A program made the position numbers and the translations under genes. Shown here piece after piece: positions 1 through 8,836 of a DNA stretch of 52,188 bases; within the stretch, counting starts at the first letter, position 1, and every line of letters begins with the position of its first letter. Origin of the DNA: Phycisphaerae bacterium (GTDB lineage: Bacteria > Planctomycetota > Phycisphaerae > SM23-33). The DNA lies in the NCBI GenBank assembly GCA_016782885.1, contig JADHXQ010000020.1:1-52188 (forward strand). The letters are read 5' to 3'. Under the pieces are notes generated by a model that made no database searches, was not told where the DNA came from, and was given only the letters and a program-made list of their open reading frames with translations.

Positions 1-1
1 G

Positions 2-208
2 AGCCTCAAGGGCCTGCGGATGCTTGTCGTGGACAAGGAAGCCCTCAAGAAGCGCAAGGTGGAGTTTGACAGGATCGATAAGGCCTTGCCCGATACCGAA
101 ATCATTGGATACTGTATGGGCTCGGCGTGGATATTCATACCCGTTCTGGCCGCCGGGTTCGCTCTGCTGCGACACAGGCGCAATGCCGCCGCGAGCCATC
201 ACTCGTGA
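2..208 (+). CDS. C-terminal end of an unknown membrane protein (5' end outside window)
   Basis: The reading frame is open from the first complete codon at base 2 and ends at TGA 206-208, so only the last 68 residues are seen. The visible part is a charged stretch rich in Lys, Arg, Asp and Glu, followed by one hydrophobic segment (about residues 42-57) and a short basic tail with two arginines, which suggests a membrane anchor with the tail on the cytoplasmic side. I do not recognise a family. The stop overlaps the GTG start of the next gene (GTGA), so the two are probably co-transcribed and translationally coupled. The in-frame ATG at 20 is most likely internal, because the frame is open upstream of it. 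Confidence 0.55.
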   Translation, partial: SLKGLRMLVVDKEALKKRKVEFDRIDKALPDTEIIGYCMGSAWIFIPVLAAGFALLRHRRNAAASHHS

Positions 209-834
209 GTCTGAAGCGGTCGGAACTTGTGAATGTTGCTGCTCTGGCCGCGGGTATGGCGGCTTTTGGTCTGTGCGCCCATCGCCAGACACTGATTGTC
301 CCTCGGATCGCAGCCCTTGTGCTGGCCTCGCTGGCCGTGGTGCGGATGATCGCGACGTCGCGCGAGCCGCGGGTGCTGCTGGGCCTGTGCGGTTTCCCCC
401 GTCGCCGCTTGTACTTTGTCCCGCTGTGCATCGTGCTGGGCGTTGGGCTGGGGGGCTACTATCGCTGGCGCCAGGGGCGAGCGTTGCTGCCTGACGCATT
501 GACGTACATGTGCCTTATTTCAGCCGCAATCGGGCTTGGCGAGGAAGTCCTCTATCGCGGATTCGTTCAGGGCGGCCTGCGGCGGTATGGTGTGATAGTG
601 GCGATTCTGGGCGGCGCGGCGGCGCATACGGCCTACAAGTGCTGCCTCTTCGTTTTGCCCGACGTTGCGGTTCGTGCCGATATCCTGTGGCTCGCGATAG
701 GCACTTTCGCGGCCGGGATCATCTTTGGCGCCATGCGCGAACGTTGGGGGAGCCTGTTGTTTCCCGTTGTTTTCCACATGGCTTTTGACGTGACGGCCTA
801 CGCGGACTTTCAGTCTCTTCCATGGTGGTTGTGA
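205..834 (+). CDS. CPBP-family intramembrane metalloprotease (CAAX protease-like)
   Basis: This is a predicted polytopic membrane protein of about 209 residues. The three family motifs are present: EEVLYRGF (the EExxxR motif), a histidine in AAHTAYKC, and HMAFD near the C-terminus. In characterised relatives these Glu and His residues lie within the membrane and are needed for peptidase activity. The first half carries several hydrophobic segments. I chose GTG 205 because it overlaps the preceding stop as GTGA and is followed directly by a short basic stretch and a membrane segment. An ATG at 127 is in frame but would overlap the previous gene by 80 bases. The substrate is unknown; relatives process prenylated proteins, bacteriocins or anti-sigma factors, but nothing here chooses among these. 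Confidence 0.75.
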   Translation: MSLKRSELVNVAALAAGMAAFGLCAHRQTLIVPRIAALVLASLAVVRMIATSREPRVLLGLCGFPRRRLYFVPLCIVLGVGLGGYYRWRQGRALLPDALTYMCLISAAIGLGEEVLYRGFVQGGLRRYGVIVAILGGAAAHTAYKCCLFVLPDVAVRADILWLAIGTFAAGIIFGAMRERWGSLLFPVVFHMAFDVTAYADFQSLPWWL

Positions 835-905
835 TCGCCGCGGAGGATTCGACAAGAATACCCCCGCCCGGCAACTTGTCGGGACGCCGTCCGCCGTTCG
901 CCGTC

Positions 906-924
906 GCCAGTTGCCAGTTGCCAG
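906..924. repeat. Short tandem repeat of GCCAGTT in the gap 835-1092
   Basis: The seven-base unit GCCAGTT is repeated 2.7 times in the 258-base gap between the CPBP protease and the large plus-strand operon. I see no gene in this gap. A TAGAAT box at 1014-1019 could be a -10 element for the downstream operon, but I find no convincing -35 partner. Confidence 0.5.
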
Positions 925-1092
925 CCGTTTCCCAAAGCCCCGGGAAAAAGTCCAAAGGACGAAGACGGGTCCCCGGAATTCACAGGTCCACTCCGTGATG
1001 GACAGCATTCTGATAGAATATGCTGCCGTCGAATGCGTTCATAGTACGGAGTGCTTGTGCGTTAGCGTGTAATCATGGGCAGGAGAGCGGAT

Positions 1093-4000
1093 ATGGTCCA
1101 GGCGGATCGAATTGGCAGGAACCTCTATTATGGGTTATTGGCTCTGATTGCGGTGTCGGCTGCTGCGCCCGCGGTGCGGGCGGACCAGGCGGCGGATATT
1201 CTCAAAACCGCCGAGATCAAGGGCGGGCTGGTCGTACATGTCGGCTGCGGAGACGGTAGGCTCACCGCCGCCCTGCGTTCAAACGACAGCTACCTGGTGC
1301 ATGGTCTGGTTGTCGATGCAAAAGACCTTGAGCGGGCACGGGCTCACATCCAATCTCTCGGTGTCTACGGCCTGGTTTCGGTTGATCGGTTCGATGGAAA
1401 GAAACTGCCTTATATCGACAACACGGTCAATCTGGTTGTCGCGTCGGATCTCGGTCATGTTCCAATGGACGAGGTGACGAGGGTTTTGACGCCGCTGGGT
1501 GTTGCCTGCGTCAAGCAGGGCGACAAGTGGGTCAGGATCGTCAAGCCCCGCCCCGGGGAGATCGACGCCTGGACGCACTACATGCACGGTCCGGACGGTA
1601 ACGCGGTGGCCGGCGATACCGTCGTCGCCCCGCCGAGGCGCTTGCAGTGGCAGGGCGGTCCGCGATGGGGCCGCCATCACGAGCACATGTCCAGCATCAG
1701 CGCGTGCGTGGCGACCGAAAGGCGCCTGTTTTACATTTTCGACGAGGCTACGCGGGTTTCTATCCTCACGCCGGCCGAGTGGAAGCTGATCGCGCGTGAC
1801 GCCTTCAACGGAAAGATTCTCTGGAAACGCGATATTCCCAAATGGTTCGACCACGTCCACTCGCTCAAGAGCGGTCCGGCGATCCTTCCGCGGCGTCTGG
1901 TCGCCGTTGGCGAACGGGTCTACACAACGCTGGGGATCACGGCGCCGTTGACGGCGCTGGACGCGGCGACGGGCAAGACACTGCTTGCTTACAAAGGCTC
2001 TGAGTCGACCCAGGAGGTCATCGTATCGGACGGCGTGGTCTTTCTGATCGCCAGGAAAGGCGCCGCCAGGAGAATCTGGGAGCTGGACGACTGCAATGTG
2101 ATGGCGTTCGCAGCGGATACGGGCAAACTGCTCTGGAAGCAGGATATGAAAGTGCTTCCTATGACGCTGGCGGCCGACGCAAAGGGCGTCTACCTGCATG
2201 ACGGCGACAAGATCGTCGCCCGCGGCCGCAAGAGCGGAAAGCAGTTGTGGGCGTCGGATCCGGTGGCGTGCAGCAAGGCGCCCGCATCGCACTACGGGGC
2301 GACTCTCGTGGTCTCAGGCGGCGTGGTGATGTTCACCGGCTCGAAGGACATGTCGGCGATAGATGCCGGCAGCGGGAAAACGATCTGGACGCATCCCCAC
2401 CCGCCTTCGGGATACAAGTCGCCGGGCGACATGTTCATTATCGATGGCAAGGTCCTGGCCGCCCAGGTAACCGGCGGACGGATGGGCGGAGCCGTAACCG
2501 GGCGGGACCTGAAAACCGGCGAGGTCAAAGTCGAGTTCCCGCCTGACGTAAAGAACTACTGGTTCCACCATCGCTGCCATCGCGGAAAGGCGACGGTCAA
2601 CTACCTGCTGACCTCGCGAACGGGCGTGGAGTTCATCGATTTCCGCAAGAAGCACTGGCAGGTCAACCAGTGGGTCCGCGGGGCCTGCCTGTACGGGATC
2701 ATGCCGGCAAACGGGCTGCTCTACGCGCCTATTCATCCGTGTGCGTGCTATCCTGAATCCAAGACGTACGGATTTTCGGCCCTGGCGCCGGGCAAGACCA
2801 CCGAGGCGCAGCGCAGCAAGGGCGATCCGGATTCGCGCGGATATCCGGTCCTGGCGCCCGCTCCGGCGGTCCCCGAACCGACCGACGCCGAGCGGCTTGA
2901 AAAGGGTCCGGCGTATGACGCCGGGATCGTCCCGGGCCCGGCGGGCAAGAGCGATTGGCCCACCTTCCGGGGCGACATGGATCGCGGCGGGCGAGCCGGA
3001 TGCGCCATGCCCGCGGGTATAAAACCCGGTTGGCAAACTGAAATTGGCGGGAAACTCAGCAGTTTCGTTATCGCCGAAGGCAAGCTGGTCGTCGCTTCGG
3101 TAGACAGCCATACGGTCCATGCGTTGGATGCTGCAAACGGGAAGAAGGCCTGGACGTTCGTCGCCGGCGGGCGGGTCGATTCTCCGCCGACGATATACAA
3201 GGGCAGGGCGATCTTCGGGTGCGCCGACGGATACGCCTACTGCCTGCGGATGTCGGACGGCGAGTTGATATGGCGATTCCGCCTGGCGCCGGCGGATCGG
3301 CGACTTGTGTCGATGGGGCGGATCGAGTCGGTCTGGCCGACGCATGGGGCCACGCTCCTGCTGGAAGATCGCGTCTATTGCGTCGCGGGGCGTTCGATGT
3401 TCCTTGACGGCGGGCTGCGAATGGTGCAGCTCGATCCGAAGACCGGACGCAAGATCGCTGAAAAGCTCTACGACGACCGCCACCCCGAAACCGGGCGGAC
3501 GCTGCAGTCGTTCGAGTGGTCGCTGGACATGCCCGTGGCGCTGCCGAGAATCCTGTCCAGTGACGGGAAACACGTTTTCATGGGCTCCCAACTGTTCGAC
3601 CTGAAGGGCAATCGCGACAGCATTCTGCACCGCCCTGCCAACGAAGGGCGCGCCAAGCGTCAAAGGGAGCGTTATCCCGGCGCCCGGACAACGATAGATA
3701 AGCCCGGAAAGGGCGTACACATTATCGCCCCGTACGGTTTCCTGGAAGATGCCTACCACCACCGTTCCTACTGGGTCCACGGGCGCGGATACGACGGCGG
3801 ATACCAGCCGTACAACTTCGCTCGCGGGAGCTGGCCTTCGGGTAAGATTCTGGCTGTCGGAGACGACACGGTATACGGATTCGGGCACAAGCAGTGGTGC
3901 TTCGGGTGGGGCAGGGCGATCGAACACGAACTGTTCGGCGACGTCAAGGGCGCCGGGAAGGATCATAAGCGAACGCGACGCTGGCAGGTCGACCTGCCGC

Positions 4001-4308
4001 TGTTTGTCCGGGCGATGGTGCTGGCCGGCGATACGCTGTTTGTGACCGGACCGCCCGACGTGGTCGACGAGAAAACCGCCGTCGAGAAACTCGACGATCC
4101 GCAAGTCCAAGCCAAACTCGCCCGCCAGCGCGACGCGTGGAATGGAAAGGAAGGCGCCCTGCTCTGGGCAGTCTCGCCGAAAGACGGGTCCAAACTCGCC
4201 GAATACAAACTCGACGCCTTGCCCGTATTCGACACGATGGCGGCGGCCAACGGACGGCTGTATTTTGCGACAGCAGACGGAAAAGTCCGCTGTTACAATC
4301 AGAAATAG
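1093..4308 (+). CDS. Secreted protein: methyltransferase-like N-domain fused to PQQ-like beta-propellers
   Basis: This is a protein of about 1071 residues with an N-terminal signal peptide (hydrophobic stretch ending PAVRADQ). Residues about 38-150 resemble a Rossmann methyltransferase: VVHVGCGDG matches motif I, and an acidic VVDAKD follows one strand later. About 165-600 and 620-1070 are two runs of PQQ-like blades, recognisable by repeated 'ALDAANGKKAW' and 'YCLRMSDGELIW' type turns and by WPTFRGD near residue 620. No CxxCH is present. I chose ATG 1093 over 1075 because AGGAG at 1081-1085 sits seven bases before it. The gene heads a plus-strand run with the SUMF1 and cytochrome-like proteins. 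PQQ binding is not certain, since many such propellers bind no cofactor. An exported SAM-binding fold is odd, so that domain may be structural only. Confidence 0.8.
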   Translation: MVQADRIGRNLYYGLLALIAVSAAAPAVRADQAADILKTAEIKGGLVVHVGCGDGRLTAALRSNDSYLVHGLVVDAKDLERARAHIQSLGVYGLVSVDRFDGKKLPYIDNTVNLVVASDLGHVPMDEVTRVLTPLGVACVKQGDKWVRIVKPRPGEIDAWTHYMHGPDGNAVAGDTVVAPPRRLQWQGGPRWGRHHEHMSSISACVATERRLFYIFDEATRVSILTPAEWKLIARDAFNGKILWKRDIPKWFDHVHSLKSGPAILPRRLVAVGERVYTTLGITAPLTALDAATGKTLLAYKGSESTQEVIVSDGVVFLIARKGAARRIWELDDCNVMAFAADTGKLLWKQDMKVLPMTLAADAKGVYLHDGDKIVARGRKSGKQLWASDPVACSKAPASHYGATLVVSGGVVMFTGSKDMSAIDAGSGKTIWTHPHPPSGYKSPGDMFIIDGKVLAAQVTGGRMGGAVTGRDLKTGEVKVEFPPDVKNYWFHHRCHRGKATVNYLLTSRTGVEFIDFRKKHWQVNQWVRGACLYGIMPANGLLYAPIHPCACYPESKTYGFSALAPGKTTEAQRSKGDPDSRGYPVLAPAPAVPEPTDAERLEKGPAYDAGIVPGPAGKSDWPTFRGDMDRGGRAGCAMPAGIKPGWQTEIGGKLSSFVIAEGKLVVASVDSHTVHALDAANGKKAWTFVAGGRVDSPPTIYKGRAIFGCADGYAYCLRMSDGELIWRFRLAPADRRLVSMGRIESVWPTHGATLLLEDRVYCVAGRSMFLDGGLRMVQLDPKTGRKIAEKLYDDRHPETGRTLQSFEWSLDMPVALPRILSSDGKHVFMGSQLFDLKGNRDSILHRPANEGRAKRQRERYPGARTTIDKPGKGVHIIAPYGFLEDAYHHRSYWVHGRGYDGGYQPYNFARGSWPSGKILAVGDDTVYGFGHKQWCFGWGRAIEHELFGDVKGAGKDHKRTRRWQVDLPLFVRAMVLAGDTLFVTGPPDVVDEKTAVEKLDDPQVQAKLARQRDAWNGKEGALLWAVSPKDGSKLAEYKLDALPVFDTMAAANGRLYFATADGKVRCYNQK

Positions 4309-4388
4309 TGTCAATAATCGCCTCTTCAAATCGTTTGTCTGACAACGGACGATTTGTCGGCGGATTGATGATGCAGGAGATTGCCGAA

Positions 4389-6242
4389 GTGAATGTAAAG
4401 TTCATGTTGCTGTGCGTGCCGGTGCTGGGGCTGGCGTTAACCGGTTCGGCCCGCGCCGAGGCCGCGGCGCCCAAGGACATGGTCAGGATCCCCGGCGGGA
4501 CAAACCAGGGGACAAACCCGCTGGGCGAGGGGGAGTTCCACACGGACGGATACCCCAAGACCTACAACCTGACAGCAGCGTCGTTCTACATGGACAAGTT
4601 CGAGGTCGCCAAGGGCAACTGGGACGCCGTGGCCGCATGGGCCGCAAAGAACGGTTACGACATCTCGCCCGACAGCGTTTCGGGAAAAGCCGGCGATCAC
4701 CCCGTATTCATGGTCACTTGGTACGAATGCGTAAAGTGGTGCAACGCGCGCAGCGAAAAAGCCGGACTCAAACCGTGTTACTACACCGGCGCGATGAAGA
4801 AAACCGTCTACAAGACCGGCGAGTTGAACATCGAAGACAACTGCGTTGACTGGACTTCCGGCGGGTTCCGCCTGCCGACCGCCGACGAGTGGGAATACGC
4901 CGCACGCGGAGGCGAATCATCCAAACGCTTTCCATGGGGAACCGACACAATCAGCCACGCCAAGGCCAACTACTGCGCCTACATCAAGTCCGAATACGAT
5001 GAAAGCGGCGGGAAGCGGTATCACGGCGACTACATATCTAAAACGGGCTCGCCGTTCACCAGTCCGGTCGGAGCGATCGAAGCCGGCAAGAATGCCTACG
5101 GGCTTTACGACATGGCGGGCAATCTCCAGGAATGGTGCTGGAGCTGGCACGCGAAGTGGGGCGGTTCGCATCGCGTGATTCGCGGGAGCAGTTGGGACTT
5201 CCATGCCGCAAACTGCCGCGCGGGGATGTCGCTGAGCTATCTGCCCGCAAGCAGCTACTACTCGCTTGGCTTCCGGACATGCATCTCGATCGACACAAAG
5301 GCGTCGAAAACCGTATCCGCCTCCTCTGGCGATCCGGCGCTGAACAAACCGCTCTCCGACGCCAGGGTGACCATCGTCCTTGTCGACGCGGGCGGAAAAG
5401 AGGTCGCCAGGTCGACCGGCGGAAAGCTCGAGATCGACCGCAAGTACGAAAAGGGCGACAAGATCGTCGTCAGCGGCGCCGAAAACATGGCGATCAGGGT
5501 AGATTCGCGCATGCTCGAAGCGGTGGTCTACTCGCCCGGCAAGCGGGCGACCTATCCGATTCCGCTGTGGGAGCAGGGTGCGTACGGAAACAATCCGGCC
5601 AAGTACACGCCGTATCCTCGCCGCCCCAGCCCGCAGGCCTTCCTCGGCGAAAAGCACGTTGTAACCGCGCGGGTTGCGACCCAGAAGGAGGTCTACTCCT
5701 ACCGCAACGTCGCGTGCAATCCGATGGACAAGCGGGATATTCGCGGCGACGAGGACAAGGGCGGGCGGGAATGGCCCAAACGCATCGCCGACGACATGTT
5801 CCCCCACGCCTCCGCCAACAGCGAATGGCGCCACTCCTGCATCTACGCCGCCCGGAACGCCATTGACGGACACGTCGACAGCACGGGCAACCATCACGGG
5901 TGGCCCAGGCAGAACTGGGGCCCGTATGGAAGCGGCGGCGGCGAGGCGCGTCCCGGAGCCGAACTGCGGGTGGACTTCGGGCGGGACGTCGAGATCGACA
6001 AGCTGGGAGTCCTGGTGCGGTACAATCCGTACCAGAACAATCACTTCAAGGAGATAACCGTCGTGTTCTCGGACGGTTCGGAGGTGAAAATCGAACCGAA
6101 ATATCACGGCGAACGCCAGGGGTTCCCGATCGGGAAACGCACCGTAAAGTGGATGAAGTTCACCAGGCTGATCGACAGGAGACCCGGCGGGTACGCCGCC
6201 CTGACCGAGGTCGAAGCATGGGGCAAACCCGCCGGGAAGTAA
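4389..6242 (+). CDS. Secreted SUMF1/FGE-sulfatase-domain protein with C-terminal discoidin-like domain
   Basis: This protein has about 617 residues. A signal peptide (to about residue 22, ending SARAEA) precedes a formylglycine-generating-enzyme-like domain: DMVRIPGG at its start, FRLPTADEWEYAARGG in the middle, and RVIRGSSW...NCRAG...LGFR at its end near residue 295. A linker follows, then a beta-sandwich resembling F5/8 type C domains (NAIDGHVDSTG, LRVDFGRDVEID) to the C-terminus. True FGE uses two cysteines in this last motif. Only one of them (about residue 276) has a counterpart here, and the other position is Phe, so sulfatase activation seems unlikely. GTG 4389 is preferred because AGGAG at 4375-4379 lies nine bases upstream; ATG 4404 is an alternative. 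It follows the propeller gene by 80 bases and probably shares its transcript. Carbohydrate binding at the cell surface is a plausible role. Confidence 0.8.
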   Translation: MNVKFMLLCVPVLGLALTGSARAEAAAPKDMVRIPGGTNQGTNPLGEGEFHTDGYPKTYNLTAASFYMDKFEVAKGNWDAVAAWAAKNGYDISPDSVSGKAGDHPVFMVTWYECVKWCNARSEKAGLKPCYYTGAMKKTVYKTGELNIEDNCVDWTSGGFRLPTADEWEYAARGGESSKRFPWGTDTISHAKANYCAYIKSEYDESGGKRYHGDYISKTGSPFTSPVGAIEAGKNAYGLYDMAGNLQEWCWSWHAKWGGSHRVIRGSSWDFHAANCRAGMSLSYLPASSYYSLGFRTCISIDTKASKTVSASSGDPALNKPLSDARVTIVLVDAGGKEVARSTGGKLEIDRKYEKGDKIVVSGAENMAIRVDSRMLEAVVYSPGKRATYPIPLWEQGAYGNNPAKYTPYPRRPSPQAFLGEKHVVTARVATQKEVYSYRNVACNPMDKRDIRGDEDKGGREWPKRIADDMFPHASANSEWRHSCIYAARNAIDGHVDSTGNHHGWPRQNWGPYGSGGGEARPGAELRVDFGRDVEIDKLGVLVRYNPYQNNHFKEITVVFSDGSEVKIEPKYHGERQGFPIGKRTVKWMKFTRLIDRRPGGYAALTEVEAWGKPAGK

Positions 6243-6268
6243 ACCGTTAATTCATGGAGCAAATACGC

Positions 6269-8836
6269 ATGCGATTTATGATTTCTGTTGTGGTGCTGAC
6301 AGGTTGTCTGGCTTCGAGCCTGACGGCCGGACCGCCGGTTGACATGAAGGCGTTCGCCGCGCCCGTGGTGAAGGACCAGCGCGTCCGCACGCCTCACCCC
6401 GCCAGTTGCGCCGGGAAGTGCGGTTGCCTCAAGCTTGGCCTGGCGGCGAAGGATGAACGCGTGGAAACGAACTACCGCGAGGAACTCATCGCCGACTGGC
6501 GCACCCAGGACGGTATGGCGGAAGCCCCCGACGTCAAAGCAATTCAGGGCGTGGTCGACGCGCTGGGCAAAGATGCCGGAGAACTCAGCGGCCGGTGCAA
6601 GGCGCTGGCCGGCGTTCCGGCGACTGATCCGCGATGGGCACTGTTGTATGTATCCGCGTGCGAGAAACGCCGCGAACTGCGCCTGGCGCCATACGCCGAC
6701 AAGCTCAAGCGCATCGCGTTCACCAAGCACTTCGACATGGGCGGTACGCACTATGCCTACACCGAGGGGCTCTCCGACGCGCAGCACGAACATCACTTCG
6801 TACCGGGCTCGACCCTGTGCATGCTGGAGATGGACGGAATTCACGGTAAGTTCACCTCTCTGATTAACGATGCCGGCGGCGTGATCCGCGACCCGGACGT
6901 TTCGCACGACGCGAAGCGGCTCGCGTTCGCCTGGAAGAAATCGCACAAGACCGACGACTACCACCTTTACGAAATGGACCTGAAAACCAGGAAGGTGCGC
7001 CAGCTCACTTCGGGGCTTGGATACGCCGATTACGAACCGATTTACACGCCTGATGGAAGCTTCGTTTTCAGCTCCACGCGCTGCATCCAGTCGGTGGACT
7101 GCTGGCATACCGAGGTGAGCAACCTGTTCACCTGCGACGGCGACGGAAAGTATATGCGGCGAATCGGGTTCGACCAGGTGCACACCACGCTGCCGACGCT
7201 GAGTCATGACGGGCGGGTGCTCTACACGCGATGGGACTACAACGATCGCGGGCAGATGGCCATACAGTCGCTCTTCCAGATGAACCCCGACGGTACGAAC
7301 CAGAGGGAGCTTTACGGTAACAATTCATGCTACCCGACCACGATCCTGCATACCCGCTCGATCCGCGGGACGGGCAAATACGTCTGCATAGTTTCGGGTC
7401 ATCACGCGCGGCAGAAGGGCTGGTTGGCGATTATTGACCCGCGAAAAGGGCGACAGGAGGCCCAGGGCGTGCAACTGATCGCGCCCGTGCGCCCGGCGCT
7501 GGCGAAGACCGAAGACCAGGCCTGCCAGACAGGCGACCAGTTCCAGTATCCCTATCCGCTGGGCGAGACCGCGGTGGTCACCGGGCTCCGCCCGCTGGAT
7601 CGAAGGCGGTTCGGAATCTACTTCGTAATGGCCGACGGCGGGCGGGAGCTGCTGTATCGGGATAACGACATCTCCTGCAACCAGCCGGTGCTCGTCCGTC
7701 CGCGATCGTTTCCGCGGCGGGCCGGCACGGTCGATTACAGCAAGAAAACCGGAACGGTTTACCTGCACGATGTCTACGCCGGGCCCGGGCTCAAGGGCGT
7801 CAAACGCGGTACGATAAAACAGCTCCGCGTGGTGGGGTTGGATTTCCGGATATGCTCGGGCAGAGGGCTTAAAACGGGCCCGACCCCGAAGGATAAGAAT
7901 AAGGGCAAGAATAAGCACAAGAATAAGGGCAGGGATGAAGGACAGACGCTCTCGCTGGGCGCTAAGAACAGAGGTCCGATCAGTGCGGGACTGGTTTCGG
8001 TCCCGATCTCGCTTGCCGGCGGAACGTGGGACGTGAAAAAAGTGCTGGGCTGCGCGAAAGTTTACGAAGACGGATCGGCCTGTTTCGAGGCGCCGGCCAG
8101 GACGGCGATCTTCTTCCAGGCCCTCGACGCCAAGGGGCAAATGGTGCAGTCGATGCGAAGTTGGATGACGCTCCAACCGGGCGAATCGGTCTCGTGCATC
8201 GGGTGCCACGAACGCAAGAATGAGGCCCCTCCGGTCCCGTACTTCAGCAAGGCTCTCGCCGCCGGAGCCGAAACGCTCGACCGGAAACCGTTTGAAGGCA
8301 AGCCTGAAGGATTCGACTTCCAGCGCGAGATCCAGCCCATCCTCGACAAGCACTGCGTGAAGTGCCACAAACTGGGCAAGGGCGAGAAGGCCCCCGAGGA
8401 GCAGAAAGCGTCATTCAGCCTGAAGTGGCCCGCATCGTATATGGCCCTTGCCAACCGCAAGGTATGCAACTGGATCAACGCCCAGTCGAAACCGCCCATG
8501 CTTCCGCCGTACTACGCCGGAGCGGTCCAGAGCAAACTGATCAAAATGCTCGAAGGCGGGAAGCACACGATCTTCGTGCCCGACAAGTTCGGTACGACCG
8601 AACCGATCAAGATTACGCTGGACGGTCCGAAGCACAACAAAACGAACCTGTCGGACGCCGAGATGCGGAAGTTGATCGTCTGGATCGACATCGGAATACC
8701 GTGCTTCGGCGAGTATCCCGTACCGACGAACAACTACTACCGCAAGAAACGCGAGAAATGGGACGCTCAGGAGGCCGATAATATCCGCCAGCTTCTCGCC
8801 AGACCGACCGCCCTTTCCAAAGGGAGGCAGGATTGA
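6269..8836 (+). CDS. HzsA-like secreted beta-propeller protein with two c-type haem sites
   Basis: This protein has about 855 residues. After a short signal peptide with a possible lipobox (LTGC, Cys 13), there is a helical N-region, then a TolB/WD40-like propeller (about 150-480) with blades such as VSHDAKRLAFAW and YTPDGSFVFSSTR. The C-terminal part carries CIGCH (about 643-647) and CVKCH (about 696-700), which are covalent haem c sites. The order of propeller then haem domain resembles the middle and C-terminal parts of the hydrazine synthase alpha subunit, and planctomycetes hold many such relatives outside anammox. No HzsB or HzsC partner is seen, so the reaction is unknown. A Lys/Asn/Gly-rich low-complexity insert lies at 7885-7944. 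ATG 6269 is chosen because GGAG lies nine bases upstream. Its stop overlaps the next start by one base. Confidence 0.8.
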   Translation: MRFMISVVVLTGCLASSLTAGPPVDMKAFAAPVVKDQRVRTPHPASCAGKCGCLKLGLAAKDERVETNYREELIADWRTQDGMAEAPDVKAIQGVVDALGKDAGELSGRCKALAGVPATDPRWALLYVSACEKRRELRLAPYADKLKRIAFTKHFDMGGTHYAYTEGLSDAQHEHHFVPGSTLCMLEMDGIHGKFTSLINDAGGVIRDPDVSHDAKRLAFAWKKSHKTDDYHLYEMDLKTRKVRQLTSGLGYADYEPIYTPDGSFVFSSTRCIQSVDCWHTEVSNLFTCDGDGKYMRRIGFDQVHTTLPTLSHDGRVLYTRWDYNDRGQMAIQSLFQMNPDGTNQRELYGNNSCYPTTILHTRSIRGTGKYVCIVSGHHARQKGWLAIIDPRKGRQEAQGVQLIAPVRPALAKTEDQACQTGDQFQYPYPLGETAVVTGLRPLDRRRFGIYFVMADGGRELLYRDNDISCNQPVLVRPRSFPRRAGTVDYSKKTGTVYLHDVYAGPGLKGVKRGTIKQLRVVGLDFRICSGRGLKTGPTPKDKNKGKNKHKNKGRDEGQTLSLGAKNRGPISAGLVSVPISLAGGTWDVKKVLGCAKVYEDGSACFEAPARTAIFFQALDAKGQMVQSMRSWMTLQPGESVSCIGCHERKNEAPPVPYFSKALAAGAETLDRKPFEGKPEGFDFQREIQPILDKHCVKCHKLGKGEKAPEEQKASFSLKWPASYMALANRKVCNWINAQSKPPMLPPYYAGAVQSKLIKMLEGGKHTIFVPDKFGTTEPIKITLDGPKHNKTNLSDAEMRKLIVWIDIGIPCFGEYPVPTNNYYRKKREKWDAQEADNIRQLLARPTALSKGRQD

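Noticed and set aside
2314..4329. Long open frame (671 codons) on the minus strand
   Set aside because: It lies wholly opposite the PQQ-propeller gene, has no recognisable domain, and is explained by GC-rich codon bias of the real gene.
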